Positions 26,201 through 34,801 are shown, counted from the first letter of the stretch. The stretch is 64,000 nucleotides of DNA from Clostridiales bacterium (GCA_015243575.1 CP042469.1:124001-188000), one strand, 5' to 3'. Numbers and translations are program-made. The notes: generated by a model from the sequence alone, not told the origin.

Positions 26201-28477
26201 AGCTTGGAGAATGTAACTTTTAAGGGCTTCCATGCAAATATAGCCAGCGAAGGCATTGTTAATAACTTTGGCGTTCACGCAGAGCCAGAGGCTACATCTT
26301 TGATCGTCAAAAACTGTGCATTTGATTCTTCCAATGCATTCAGAAATGCGGTTGCCGTGCGAGGCGGAACTGCATTGATCGAAAACAGCACCTTTATTGG
26401 TACTGCAACACCGGAACTTCTCAATGTGTCTGATGGATACGAGTATGGGGTCTATTTGTACGGAGGAACTTCCACAGTCAGAAACAATACGATGAGCGGT
26501 TATGACGGCGCGCTGATTCCAGGATACCTGAGCGGCTCCATTGCGACAGCTGCGTATTACGATATTGATGCAGAAATAACCGGAAACAAATTGTCGGACA
26601 GCACCGTCGGAATAAACATTGTGGGCGCATGGCATATCTTGTCCTACCCCTGCAAGGCAACTGTAAACGGTATTGCGCTAAACTCCAGTGAGCATGCCTA
26701 TCTTCTCGGAGAGAAACTTTCAGTCCAAAATACGATTGCCAATAATATGGAAGGCAGTATTCAACTGAATCTCGATCAGAATGATTACTATACAGATACG
26801 ACGGTTACACCACCGGAGAATTTCGGAACACCAGTATATTTTGGAGGCTTCCTTAAGCTGAAGGAAAAAAGCAAATCATCTGCAACTCTGGAATTTTTCG
26901 ATTCCAAAACAGCAAAAGCAGCAATTGCAAACCAGAAATCTATGATCCTTCAAGTTTCGGGGGATAATGGAGCGAGCTGGACAACAGCCGCTGTGACAGC
27001 GCCGCTGACATCAAATTCGACGGGAGCTGTGGTAAGCCTTGCTTCAGGGAAGACTTACCTTCTGCGGACGGTAATGACAATTACAAGCCAGACGATGCCC
27101 AATGACTCCTTGCCCGATGTGTATACACCAGCTGACATTGTATGCTATTCCAATGCAGTCAGTGTGACCATTGCAGCAGGAGGAGGCTCATCAAGCGGAC
27201 CGAAGAGTCCCCCGGCAGCAAACAGTGGAGCAGAGGTAATTGTCAACGGAAGGATCCAAAACGCAGGATCAGCAGAGACTGTAAAAGGATCTGACGGACG
27301 AACCACCACAACGGTAACGGTGGATTCAGCAAAATTGGAGGCCATATTGGCTACGGAGAAAAAAGGGGCAACTGTAGTTATCCCAGTGACGGGAGGTGCG
27401 GATACTGCAGCGGGCAAGCTCACCGGTGAGATGATTAAAAATATGGAACAGCAGGAGGCAACTCTTGTCCTCAAAAACGATACGGCATCCTACACGCTTC
27501 CAGCAGCACAGATCAACATCAGTGACGTATCCAGGCAGCTTGGGACAAGCGTTTCTCTTGCGGATATTGCTGTAGCTGTCAGTGTGTCGGAGCCGGACAA
27601 AACAATGGCAAAAGTGGTCGAAAGCGCTGCTTCAAACGGCGGATATACCATCATGATTCCAGCAGTAGACTTTACCATCACCTGCACCTATGGCGGACGT
27701 ACGGTTAATGTCAGCGGATTTAACTCCTACGTGGAGCGTACCATTGCCATACCTGACGGAGTGGATCCCAAGAAGATCACTACAGGCGTTGTGGTTGATC
27801 CAAAGGGTACCATTCACCATGTTCCAACCAGAGTGACCGTAATAAACGGAACATACTATGCAGTAATCAACAGCCTGACAAACAGCACCTATTCCGTTAT
27901 CTGGAATCCGGTTGAGTTCGCGGATATGAAAAAGCATTGGGCTAAGGATTCTGTTAATAATATGGGATCCAGAATGGTTGTTACAGGGGTTGGAAGCACC
28001 AATTATGCACCGGCAAGAAATCTTACCCGGGGCGAGTTTGCCGCTATTCTCGTGAGAGCTCTTGGACTGGAACCGGGAATCGGCAGCCATAAATTCAGTG
28101 ATGTTACTACGACTGACTGGTACTCCGGCTATATTAAGACGGCGGCGGAATATGGCATCATAACGGGATATGATAACGGTAATTTCGGTCCTGATGACAC
28201 CATTACCAGAGAACAGGCAATGGCTATGATTGCACGTACGATGAAACTTACCGGTCTTAATTCCGGCCTGGCTACCGGCGAAGCAGGTCAGTTGCTGAAA
28301 GGATTTACGGATGCTGCGAAGGTTTCCGCTTATGCCAGAGACAGCATCGAAGCATGCCTGAAAACCGGCATTGTTACCGGAATCAGTGCAGACAAGCTTT
28401 CTCCGAAAAACAATATCACGCGGGCCGAGGCTGCTGTTATGGCAGAACGCCTGCTTCAGAAATCAAACCTGATCTAA
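23204..28477 (+). CDS. Secreted S-layer-homology beta-helix surface protein
   Basis: A 1757-residue exported protein. The signal peptide is KKLTAVLLILTLTVSML followed by an Ala-x-Ala-like site near residue 36. Residues about 40-145 look Ig/ASPM-like (GANPEAFTLSKTSI). Residues about 450-735 are glycine-rich repeats of roughly 30 residues that each end in patterns like GGTINATGGNS, an expected parallel beta-helix. A second right-handed helix-like region spans about 890-1200. A Ser/Gly/Pro linker is near 1330. Three SLH domains occupy about 1570-1757 (FADMKKHWAKDSV, FSDVTTTDWYSGYIKTAAEYG, FTDAAKVSAYARDSI), anchoring it to pyruvylated cell-wall polymer. The context suggests an adhesin or a polysaccharide-binding surface protein. 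AGGGGGT precedes the ATG. Confidence 0.9.
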   Translation: MIRKMQKKLTAVLLILTLTVSMLPGMAQEVWADPGGADLSLRTIGTHVFNSVTEGYGTQPFHQETMDNTGDDGTGELTIELGGANPEAFTLSKTSITNIEANKSDYFNITPKTGLTANTYTATVTVSGPGVTANSFDVRFLVSPAGTTYTATIRTYIDDTSSDVTGKVELWKNGSLAAEAEKTETGGYTTDVPNGDYWVYINNVDTGRSISINGGPLSVEVDYYTVNFSSITAGTADASNVTATANGASISSGTLVLKNASVIFTAKGKGSASYTYGWNDAGSTTNATLSIAFLKTPVDLICTVTGIGEPPAEPDYDINGDGYLWTGNSEKIVLSGDNDILTIHKKPTSYIQIEIESEDGSTVKINGNSIAFDEMNIVVLNNIALTLDNVNVTAPPESVNPDAQSRIALLLNKAQKDLEPTELNIGGNCFLNGSEAGHGISSYEELRITGSGTLNARGGDRTSGTGNGGSGIYTDGYRVAGNDAKLLLDGGVTVNAAGGDSQSEEGGVGIHAAFGVLIIRNATVSATGGKSTGSTGIKRNGGAALQASFNGTTLLQGGSVIIEDSTITARGGNSASGSGGTGIYALSALAINGSSTIDAEGGNSDSGSGGTALYANIGELNIHGGTINATGGNSTSGAGGTALCTNVGELNIHGGIINATGGDSAFSSGSPALYAYLDDLSISGGTITAKGGNGAVNGSHGIYTQCGAVTIGSGANVTAIAGNGTTGLGGVGIRAYGSPGGTGSSPGTVQIAANAGDIYVRGGQGVSAERDSIMGHFIYVATGNIGSILMELGAAHVIQNVPGGDDLYHVKAAVNPAAKVVIQSSVNGSKGDYLYRAPTKEDGLASLWLPAGEKTLRAEDYDAGTLTVPVGGSPMPEITLSLGAKDPVVTAHNTAELKTYISASYVTTINLVEGTVYDYDGASITRALTINGNGATLNAGAGIDSIVVKMTDGKVPNAEGKVFLEVQGTGSSLTLKDVTIQGGGTLFLCGINAKTGAAVSLENVTFKGFHANIASEGIVNNFGVHAEPEATSLIVKNCAFDSSNAFRNAVAVRGGTALIENSTFIGTATPELLNVSDGYEYGVYLYGGTSTVRNNTMSGYDGALIPGYLSGSIATAAYYDIDAEITGNKLSDSTVGINIVGAWHILSYPCKATVNGIALNSSEHAYLLGEKLSVQNTIANNMEGSIQLNLDQNDYYTDTTVTPPENFGTPVYFGGFLKLKEKSKSSATLEFFDSKTAKAAIANQKSMILQVSGDNGASWTTAAVTAPLTSNSTGAVVSLASGKTYLLRTVMTITSQTMPNDSLPDVYTPADIVCYSNAVSVTIAAGGGSSSGPKSPPAANSGAEVIVNGRIQNAGSAETVKGSDGRTTTTVTVDSAKLEAILATEKKGATVVIPVTGGADTAAGKLTGEMIKNMEQQEATLVLKNDTASYTLPAAQINISDVSRQLGTSVSLADIAVAVSVSEPDKTMAKVVESAASNGGYTIMIPAVDFTITCTYGGRTVNVSGFNSYVERTIAIPDGVDPKKITTGVVVDPKGTIHHVPTRVTVINGTYYAVINSLTNSTYSVIWNPVEFADMKKHWAKDSVNNMGSRMVVTGVGSTNYAPARNLTRGEFAAILVRALGLEPGIGSHKFSDVTTTDWYSGYIKTAAEYGIITGYDNGNFGPDDTITREQAMAMIARTMKLTGLNSGLATGEAGQLLKGFTDAAKVSAYARDSIEACLKTGIVTGISADKLSPKNNITRAEAAVMAERLLQKSNLI
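25031..25210 (+). repeat. Near-identical 90-bp tandem units inside the S-layer gene
   Basis: GGTACAGCG begins at 25031 and again at 25121, and the following ~75 bases differ at only a few positions, mostly in codon third bases. The unit is 30 codons, one coil set of the beta-helix. The high DNA identity, compared with the more diverged neighbouring units, implies a recent duplication. Confidence 0.8.
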
Positions 28478-28495
28478 CAGCCTTGCGGCATTCCG

Positions 28496-28532
28496 GACTG
28501 AATTCTGTTTCATGCAGAATTCAGTCTTTTTT
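28496..28532 (+). terminator. Terminator of the S-layer protein gene
   Basis: GACTGAATTCTG (28496-28507) pairs perfectly with CAGAATTCAGTC (28515-28526) and is followed by six T. Confidence 0.92.
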
Positions 28533-28545
28533 CGTTACCATGGAT

Positions 28546-28585
28546 GTTGAGGCTGAATCTTGTCGGTTGAGGCTGAATCTTATCT
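28546..28585 (+). repeat. Two tandem 20-bp repeats
   Basis: GTTGAGGCTGAATCTT starts at 28546 and at 28566, giving two head-to-tail 20-base units just after the terminator. The 317-base gap 28478-28794 contains no gene, only this, the terminator and the 39-bp-period repeats below. Confidence 0.7.
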
Positions 28586-28695
28586 CATGAAAGAATATGC
28601 TCTGTCATTATTCCGCAAAATATAGTATGATATACTGTACAACATTTTTATGTTAACTGGACGCTTTCTGTCCGTTGTTTAAGAACGACTTGCCA

Positions 28696-28762
28696 GGAAA
28701 AGTGCCAATAGGCTTATTTCGTAAAACTATTCGGGAAAAAGTGCCAATAGGCTTGTTCCGTA
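28696..28762 (+). repeat. Direct repeat pair upstream of the PP2C phosphatase gene
   Basis: GTGCCAATAGGCTT occurs at 28702 and 28741, inside 28-29-base units (28696-28723 and 28734-28762) that match at nearly every position, with a 39-base period. Each contains the small dyad GCC-AATA-GGC. The second copy ends 33 bases before the TTG start at 28795. They look like tandem operator sites for a regulator of the signalling island. Confidence 0.55.
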
Positions 28763-28794
28763 TTAATTATTAAAGGAAATCGGAGGAGACAGCA

Positions 28795-29946
28795 TTGGAG
28801 AAGTGCATAAATACAGCGGAAATATATGAAACGATTACGGCTATCATTGACGATCACGTTCTGGTTTGCGACAGGGAAGGAAGAATTGCTTTCTCCAATC
28901 GGGCAATCCAGGAAAGTTTGGGATATACCGATTCAGAACTTGCTGCCTCTGCCTTCCTCGATTTGATCGCGGATATTCATAGGAATAAGGCAAAGACAAT
29001 GTTGGAAACCGTATCTTCCAACCCTTCTGATTGGGAAGAGTTATTGTTTCTCGGAAGAGATGATATGGTTCGGCTTCACCTAAAATTTTTTGAGAAGGGG
29101 AATTTGATCTATTTACTTGGAAATGAAAAAAGTGCGGAGTATGAGCGAATTAAAAAGAAAATTGATACAGAGATAACGAACGCGGTAAAGATTCATAGAC
29201 GTTCCCTGCCAGCCAGCCTTCCTCAGTCAGAGCGAATTTCATTTGCTTCCTTATATATTCCCGCAGAGGAGCTGGGAGGCGACTTGTTTGATGTTTTTAA
29301 AGTGGACAATGGACTGCTGGATGATTATTTTGAACAGTACGTTTGTTTTGTAGCAGATGTTTCCGGACATGGACTGGATAGTGCAATGCTTGCAATCTTC
29401 GTGAAAGATACTATCAGAAGTTACTTCCGCTTGAAGCATATACCGGGTCAGCTGCTGTCACCCAAAGAGATCATGCTGTTTTTCATCGAGCAGTATCGCA
29501 AGGAAGGTTACCCGGAAGAGTATCTGGTTTGCTTGATCATTGCAGTTTTTGATCTGAAAACAAAGGAACTTACTTACTGTAATGCGGGACTTCATATCTG
29601 TCCGCTGTTAGTTACACAGGAGGAGCGGATGATAGAACTGGGTAAAGCGGGCTTCCCCATAACCACAGCGCTGAATGCTGATTTGTTTGAATACGAGGAC
29701 ACGACTTATCCTCTCCTTCCGACCTTGACTTTGTTTTTCATGTCTGACGGATTGCCTGAACAAAGGGCCGGAAATGAATTTTACGGAGAGAGACTGAAAA
29801 AACTGTTTCCCGAAATTCATCGTCTGAATCCTGCAGGGATGATTCAGCGGATAGAAGAAGATTTCAATGATTTCCTTGGTTGTGAGAAAGTTAGAGACGA
29901 TATTACATTAGTTGTCGCAAAGCTTCTGCCAACGGTGAATAAATGA
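28795..29946 (+). CDS. PAS-domain PP2C/SpoIIE-type serine phosphatase
   Basis: A 383-residue cytosolic protein. Residues about 12-110 are a PAS domain (VLVCDREGRIAFSNRAIQES). Residues about 160-380 are a SpoIIE/RsbU/RsbP-type PP2C domain with the manganese-binding acids in EELGGDLFDV, VADVSGHGLDSAM, MSDGLPEQ and RDDITLVV. Such enzymes dephosphorylate an anti-anti-sigma protein. No RsbV/RsbW or sigma-B gene is visible here, so the target is elsewhere or different. The start is TTG, supported by GGAGGAGA six to seven bases upstream. An RsbQ homologue lies two genes downstream, which makes this an RsbP-like candidate, although its PAS looks generic. Confidence 0.9.
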   Translation: MEKCINTAEIYETITAIIDDHVLVCDREGRIAFSNRAIQESLGYTDSELAASAFLDLIADIHRNKAKTMLETVSSNPSDWEELLFLGRDDMVRLHLKFFEKGNLIYLLGNEKSAEYERIKKKIDTEITNAVKIHRRSLPASLPQSERISFASLYIPAEELGGDLFDVFKVDNGLLDDYFEQYVCFVADVSGHGLDSAMLAIFVKDTIRSYFRLKHIPGQLLSPKEIMLFFIEQYRKEGYPEEYLVCLIIAVFDLKTKELTYCNAGLHICPLLVTQEERMIELGKAGFPITTALNADLFEYEDTTYPLLPTLTLFFMSDGLPEQRAGNEFYGERLKKLFPEIHRLNPAGMIQRIEEDFNDFLGCEKVRDDITLVVAKLLPTVNK

Positions 29947-30061
29947 TCAGGACGGCTGAATTTACAGTAACTTTCGTTCTGCCACGGCTCGTTTTGTACG
30001 AGCGTATAGCTGGCATATATTTTGACAGGCATATTACTGGCATATAGAGGAGGAGAAGAAG

Positions 30062-30253
30062 ATGCAGGAGATTCTGGAAGGGATTCTTGAGGCGATAGAA
30101 GATGAGATCAGAGCACAGAGGAATTACCAAAGCCTGGCGGATAAAGCAAAGGACCCGGGTGTCAGAAAATTCTTTGAGCAGCTTAAATTAGAAGAGGAAG
30201 AACATGAACGGGTGCTTCGCACGCGTTATGAAGCGTTTTCAAAGATGCGTTAA
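30062..30253 (+). CDS. Mini ferritin-like (rubrerythrin-type) protein
   Basis: A 63-residue, nearly all-helical protein. It has the pattern AIEDEIRAQRNYQSLADKAK, FFEQLKLEEEEHERVL: Glu on the first helix and E-x-x-H on the second, as in one half of a ferritin-like four-helix bundle. A single half-bundle would have to dimerise to build a di-iron site. GAGGAGGAGAAG sits directly before the ATG. Lying between the PP2C and RsbQ genes, it could link oxygen or iron to the signalling island, or be a small peroxide-detoxifying protein. Confidence 0.75.
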   Translation: MQEILEGILEAIEDEIRAQRNYQSLADKAKDPGVRKFFEQLKLEEEEHERVLRTRYEAFSKMR

Positions 30254-30289
30254 ATTATTATGATATTTGGCTGTAGAAGGAGGCTGCTT

Positions 30290-31126
30290 GTGGGTAATAT
30301 CATGCAAAGAAATCATGTCAATATCCTCGGAGACGGGAAGCAGACTGTGGTTTTCGGACACGGATTTGGTTGCTCTCAGGATATTTGGAGATATTTAGTA
30401 CCCAGTTTTCTAAAAGACTACCGGGTTGTTTTATTCGATTATGTGGGCTCAGGCAAGTCTGATTGTTCCGCATACGATGGGGCGCGTTACAGTTCCCTTG
30501 AGGGCTACGCTGAAGATTTGCTGGAGGTCCTGGAGGAATTGAAACTTGGCCCGGTTGTTTTTGTCGGCCATTCTGTCAGTTCTATGATTGGCTTGCTCAC
30601 TTCCGTCAAGAAACCGGAACTGTTTCAGGCTTTGATTATGATCAGCCCGTCTCCCAGGTATCGGAATGATCTTCCGGACTACTATGGGGGCTTCAGCGAA
30701 GACGATATTCGGGAATTGCTGCAGCTGATGGAAAAAAACTTTGTGGGCTGGGCAACTGCAAGCGCCGCTGCTTTGATCAATACACCGGATCAACCTTCTC
30801 TTGCAAGGCAGTTAGAAGAGACCTTTCATGCTGAAGACCCGGTGATTATGAAGAATTTTGCCAAGGCAACTTTTCAGTCAGATCACAGAAAGGACTTATC
30901 GGAGGTTTCAATTCCTTCTCTGATCATCCAATGTTCCGAAGACAGCATTGTACCCATTGAGGTGGCAGACTATCTCCATGCTCATATTCATGAAAGCAGT
31001 CTGCAGGTGATTAAAGCAAAGGGCCATTACCCTCAATTGAGCTGCCCAAAGGAAACGGCGGATGTCATAATCAATTATCTTTCAGACGGGAATAAAAGCA
31101 AACAGGGGTTTTCACGTGGACAGTAG
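30290..31126 (+). CDS. rsbQ: RsbQ-family alpha/beta hydrolase
   Basis: A 278-residue hydrolase closely resembling Bacillus RsbQ along its whole length: RNHVNILGDGKQ, FGHGFGCSQDIW, LFDYVGSGKSD, the nucleophile elbow FVGHSVSSMIG (Ser95), PSPRYRNDLPDYYGGF, MEKNFVGWA, SDHRKDLSEVSIPSLIIQC with the acid in CSEDSIVP, and the histidine in AKGHYPQLS. RsbQ is needed for RsbP signalling in energy stress and is thought to supply a small molecule to a PAS domain. The GTG at 30290 is chosen because AGAAGGAGG ends six bases upstream. The 3' end overlaps the next gene by 11 bases, so it is translationally coupled to a PAS-GGDEF protein, its likely partner. Confidence 0.92.
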   Translation: MGNIMQRNHVNILGDGKQTVVFGHGFGCSQDIWRYLVPSFLKDYRVVLFDYVGSGKSDCSAYDGARYSSLEGYAEDLLEVLEELKLGPVVFVGHSVSSMIGLLTSVKKPELFQALIMISPSPRYRNDLPDYYGGFSEDDIRELLQLMEKNFVGWATASAAALINTPDQPSLARQLEETFHAEDPVIMKNFAKATFQSDHRKDLSEVSIPSLIIQCSEDSIVPIEVADYLHAHIHESSLQVIKAKGHYPQLSCPKETADVIINYLSDGNKSKQGFSRGQ

Positions 31127-32735
31127 TATGAAAAACGCTCCCTGCGGTTTTGTGATATTGTCAAATCAGGGAGAGATTCAGGAAGTGAATGATACATTTT
31201 TGAATATGACCGGCTATGGAAAAGAGGACCTGATGCACAAGCATTTAGAGTCCTTTTTAACGATACCAAGCAGGATTATGTTTCACTCATTATTTTTTCC
31301 TCAAATCAGGCTTAACGGACGGATCGAGGAGCTCTATCTCACGATATCATCGAAAAACGGCTCCCTTTCGGTGCTGCTTATGGGCAGTAAAAGCCAGCTT
31401 AGGGACAGGGAAGTCATCGACTGCATGATCATCAGAATGAGTCAGCGGGATGATTATGAAAAGGAGCTTCAATTTATCAAAAAGGAATTGGAAGGCGCTT
31501 ATCTAGCCGAGAATAAGCTCAGAAAACTCTTTGAAACGACATTGTTCTCCATCAATGAAGGAATTATCGTTACCGATGAAGCTGGCATGATCACGATCAT
31601 GAATCCACTTGCTGAGAAATTCACTGGCTGGAAAAAAGAAGCTGCAAAGGGCAAGGCATTTGATGAGGTGTTTCAATGCGTCGCCAGCAAGACAAGAGAA
31701 AAGCAGTCTGGCATGGTCCTAAATGTTATTGAAACCGGCACAAATAAGGATGTCTTTGATGATTTGATCTTACTCTCCAAAGATGGAACGGAGCGGTTTG
31801 TTTCCGGAACTGCAGCAGCGATCCGTTCAGAGGATGGCAGCATTTCCGGCGTAATTTCTTCTTTCAGAGATATTACAAAGGAATACCTCCAGGAAAAAGA
31901 AATCGATCACTTCCTGAATGTAAATCTGGAAATGCTTTGTGTTATGAATGGCAGCGGAGAATTTCACAAGATCAATAAGAAGTTCGGCAGTACCCTTGGC
32001 TACAGCGCAGAAGAGCTTCTGGGCAAGAGTTTTCTAAAATTTGTCCATGAAGAAGATGTGGCGGATACCTCTGATGCAATTATGACACCCGGTTATAGCC
32101 ACGAACCTTATGTTTTCACCAACCGTTTCCTCTGCAAAGATGGATCCTATAAATACATTGAGTGGTACCGTCAGCCCGTGGAAGGACACTATATTTATTC
32201 TTCCGCCCGAGATGTGACGGAAAAGATATTGAAAGAGAACAATCTTATGAATATAGCGGTCAAGGATGAATTGACCGGTCTTTATAACAGACATTTTCTG
32301 ATTTCTTACCTGGAAAAGGAAATGCGGTCTGAACTGGAAAATACGCCCATGATCATGGCAATTATGGACTTGGATCATTTTAAGCTTGTGAATGATACCT
32401 GGGGACATCCGGTAGGGGACCAGCAGCTCAAACATACAGCGGGAACAATTCTGAATGCTGTGCGGAAAACGGACATGCTGATCCGATTTGGAGGTGAGGA
32501 ATTTCTGTTGATTTTGCCCAGGACTTCCGCTGAAGCAGCAGAAAGAGTACTTGAAAAGGTCAGAACATCGGTGGAAACGAACCATCATCCTGTTACCGGA
32601 AGGCAGACTGTCAGTATCGGAATTGCAGAATACCGCAAAGGAGAGTCATTTTCTGAATGGTACCGGCGCGCAGATGGCGCATTGTATCATGCAAAGGAAA
32701 CCGGGAGAAACCGTATTGTTGTTTCTGATGAGTAA
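31116..32735 (+). CDS. Diguanylate cyclase with RsbP-type PAS plus two further PAS domains
   Basis: A 539-residue soluble protein. The first ~120 residues (NAPCGFVILSNQGEIQEVND, LTIPSRIMFHSLFFPQI, GRIEELYLTI) closely resemble the PAS domain of Bacillus RsbP, the known RsbQ partner. PAS2 spans about 145-250 (INEGIIVTDEAGMITIMNPL) and PAS3 about 265-370. The GGDEF domain (about 375-535) has DELTGLYNRH, the catalytic FGGEEF and an RxxD inhibitory site (RKTD) just before it, so it should make c-di-GMP with product inhibition. The GTG start at 31116 follows AGGGG and overlaps rsbQ. This places an RsbQ-sensed signal upstream of c-di-GMP. Confidence 0.92.
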   Translation: MDSSMKNAPCGFVILSNQGEIQEVNDTFLNMTGYGKEDLMHKHLESFLTIPSRIMFHSLFFPQIRLNGRIEELYLTISSKNGSLSVLLMGSKSQLRDREVIDCMIIRMSQRDDYEKELQFIKKELEGAYLAENKLRKLFETTLFSINEGIIVTDEAGMITIMNPLAEKFTGWKKEAAKGKAFDEVFQCVASKTREKQSGMVLNVIETGTNKDVFDDLILLSKDGTERFVSGTAAAIRSEDGSISGVISSFRDITKEYLQEKEIDHFLNVNLEMLCVMNGSGEFHKINKKFGSTLGYSAEELLGKSFLKFVHEEDVADTSDAIMTPGYSHEPYVFTNRFLCKDGSYKYIEWYRQPVEGHYIYSSARDVTEKILKENNLMNIAVKDELTGLYNRHFLISYLEKEMRSELENTPMIMAIMDLDHFKLVNDTWGHPVGDQQLKHTAGTILNAVRKTDMLIRFGGEEFLLILPRTSAEAAERVLEKVRTSVETNHHPVTGRQTVSIGIAEYRKGESFSEWYRRADGALYHAKETGRNRIVVSDE

Positions 32736-32847
32736 AAATTGGTTCGAGTGGTAAAAGTCTGGATGAGGAATTTAAAAAAATGGAGGTTTTTCTGTTAATT
32801 TGTCGAAAATAATATTTTTCGGAAGGAATGGAATTCAACGTGTCGTA

Positions 32848-32856
32848 TGGTAAAAT
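32848..32856 (+). promoter_or_regulatory. Extended -10 promoter of the 7TMR-DISM cyclase
   Basis: TGG-TAAAAT lies 36 bases before the ATG at 32893, with no good -35. It is preceded by a small CGAAAA/TTTTCG dyad near 32804-32820. Confidence 0.4.
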
Positions 32857-32892
32857 TGTTAGCAGGATTATGTTCAAAAGGAAAGACACCAT

Positions 32893-34749
32893 ATGAGAAA
32901 GAAACATACAGCAATTTTTGTACTGATTGTTATCATCTTTCTATCGTTGATTTCAATTTTTATCAGCAAGCCTACAGATTCATACCCTCCTGAAATAACA
33001 GGGGGTGTTTTGGATTTGCGTGATTGGTCGTTTGAGAAGGATGGAATGGTAACTCTGAAGGGAGAATGGACATTCTACTTTAACCAATTCCTGACTCATT
33101 CGGACTTTATGTCAGGCAACTGCCCAAAACCAATTTTGGTCCAAGTTCCTAGCACAAGAAAGAGCATGGCGGAATCAAAGCCCTTCAACGAAAACCAGTA
33201 TTATGGAACATTGCGCCTTGTAGTGAAACTTCCGGATCAATGGAAGCCATATGGCCTGAAAACGAATATCATTCTCACATCCTACCAGCTCTACATCGAC
33301 GGAAGATTATCTGGAGAAGTGGGGAAGGTTGGCACGAGCAGAGAAAACAGCAAACCATACTATAACATTCTCACCACCTATTTCAATCCTGAACAGAATG
33401 AAGTGGAACTCATTTATCATACCTCAGACTTCTGGGCACAGGATAGCGTGATAACTGCTCCCAAACTTGGACTGGCTCAGCAGATTTCAAGAGAGCAGCA
33501 GATTGGTTTGGGAAGAGATTTGTTCCTGTTTGGTATGCTTCTTATAATGGGAATTTACCACGTCGGCTTATACTTTATGCGTTCCAAAGATCCTGCACCG
33601 TTATACTTTGCTGTTTTTTGCCTTTTATTTTCCCTTAGAATGCTTTTGGTGGGAGAACGCTTTTTGCCAAGCCGCCTTGAACTGGACTTTTTTTTATATG
33701 GACGCGTAGCATATTTGTGTGTTTTTATTGGATTTACGGCGTTGTGCGGTTTTCTTTACTATACCTTAGAAGGTTTGTTTCCCAGATGGTTTCTCAAGGC
33801 CGGAACGGCTCTGGGACTTGTATTTGGGATCTTAATGCTATGGATTCCTTATTATCTGGCTGACCGGATGCTTATGGTGTACGCTGCAGCGGGGTTTGCG
33901 CTGATGGGTTATTCGATAATCCGTTTGGCGGTAGGTGTACTGAGGAGCTATCCCTTTGCCCAAACGGTTCTCTTGGGCTTTGCAATGCTTGGGATCACCT
34001 TTATCAATGATTTTGTGTATCAGATAACCCTCTCCAATACTCCCTCTCTCATTCCACTGGGCGTAATCGTTTTTACATTTACTCAGGCATATACACTGTC
34101 TGCAAGATTCTCCAGTGCCTTTACGGATGCCGAAAGACTGTCTGTTGAAAATCAAACGATTCTGCAGGAACTCAAGCTCATGAACAGCAATCTGGAGTCC
34201 CTTGTAGAAGAACGAACTTCAGATCTGCAGAAAGCTTTCAAAGAGATGGAGGCCATGTCAAAAACGGATTATTTGACAAAACTCCCAAACCGAAGGTTTG
34301 CTCTTGCAAAAATTGAACAGCTTAAGGAAGCGGGAAAGAGTTTTTGTATCGGCCTGGCAGATATTGATTATTTTAAGGAGATCAATGACCGCTACGGGCA
34401 TATGAAAGGGGATGAAATCCTGATTCAGATCGCAGGAATACTGCAGCACTCCGTTGGAGACAGCGGGTTTGCAGGAAGATGGGGAGGAGAAGAATTCCTG
34501 CTGCTGCTGGAGATAAATGAGCTGAAGGCAATTCAGGAAAAAGCAGAATCAATTCGCAGGTCAGTGGAAGACTATAGGTACAGTGATATCGAGGAACATA
34601 TTACAATTACAATAGGTATATGTCTGTATGCGGAAGACATGTCTGTGAGCACGATGATTGCTAAGGCAGATCAATACTTGTATCAAGGAAAGGCCGCCGG
34701 CAGGAACCGATGTGTCATTGACGGATCTGTACTGCAGCCAGCAGGATAA
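32893..34749 (+). CDS. 7TMR-DISM-type membrane diguanylate cyclase
   Basis: A 618-residue membrane protein. An N-terminal hydrophobic segment (TAIFVLIVIIFLSLISIFI) exports a ~150-residue jelly-roll domain (LDLRDWSFEKDGMVTLKGEW, GTLRLVVKLPDQW, YQLYIDGRLSGEVG) that resembles the 7TMR-DISMED2 carbohydrate-binding-like sensor. Seven membrane helices follow at about 210-400, then a coiled coil (about 415-455) and GGDEF (about 455-612, YLTKLPNRR, WGGEEF). No RxxD inhibitory site precedes GGEEF. AAAGGAAAG precedes the ATG. It probably senses an extracellular small molecule and makes c-di-GMP. Confidence 0.9.
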   Translation: MRKKHTAIFVLIVIIFLSLISIFISKPTDSYPPEITGGVLDLRDWSFEKDGMVTLKGEWTFYFNQFLTHSDFMSGNCPKPILVQVPSTRKSMAESKPFNENQYYGTLRLVVKLPDQWKPYGLKTNIILTSYQLYIDGRLSGEVGKVGTSRENSKPYYNILTTYFNPEQNEVELIYHTSDFWAQDSVITAPKLGLAQQISREQQIGLGRDLFLFGMLLIMGIYHVGLYFMRSKDPAPLYFAVFCLLFSLRMLLVGERFLPSRLELDFFLYGRVAYLCVFIGFTALCGFLYYTLEGLFPRWFLKAGTALGLVFGILMLWIPYYLADRMLMVYAAAGFALMGYSIIRLAVGVLRSYPFAQTVLLGFAMLGITFINDFVYQITLSNTPSLIPLGVIVFTFTQAYTLSARFSSAFTDAERLSVENQTILQELKLMNSNLESLVEERTSDLQKAFKEMEAMSKTDYLTKLPNRRFALAKIEQLKEAGKSFCIGLADIDYFKEINDRYGHMKGDEILIQIAGILQHSVGDSGFAGRWGGEEFLLLLEINELKAIQEKAESIRRSVEDYRYSDIEEHITITIGICLYAEDMSVSTMIAKADQYLYQGKAAGRNRCVIDGSVLQPAG

Positions 34750-34801
34750 GAGTCTTGTCCATGAGCGGCGGATGTATGAAATTTAGAAAGGGAGCCGGTT
34801 A

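Noticed and set aside
28600-28800. Possible c-di-GMP riboswitch before the GGDEF island
   Set aside because: No GEMM-type core sequence is present; the gap holds direct repeats instead.
30014-30050. TTGACA with TATAGA upstream of the mini-ferritin gene
   Set aside because: The spacer is only 15 bases and the -10 abuts the ribosome site, so it was not called as a promoter.
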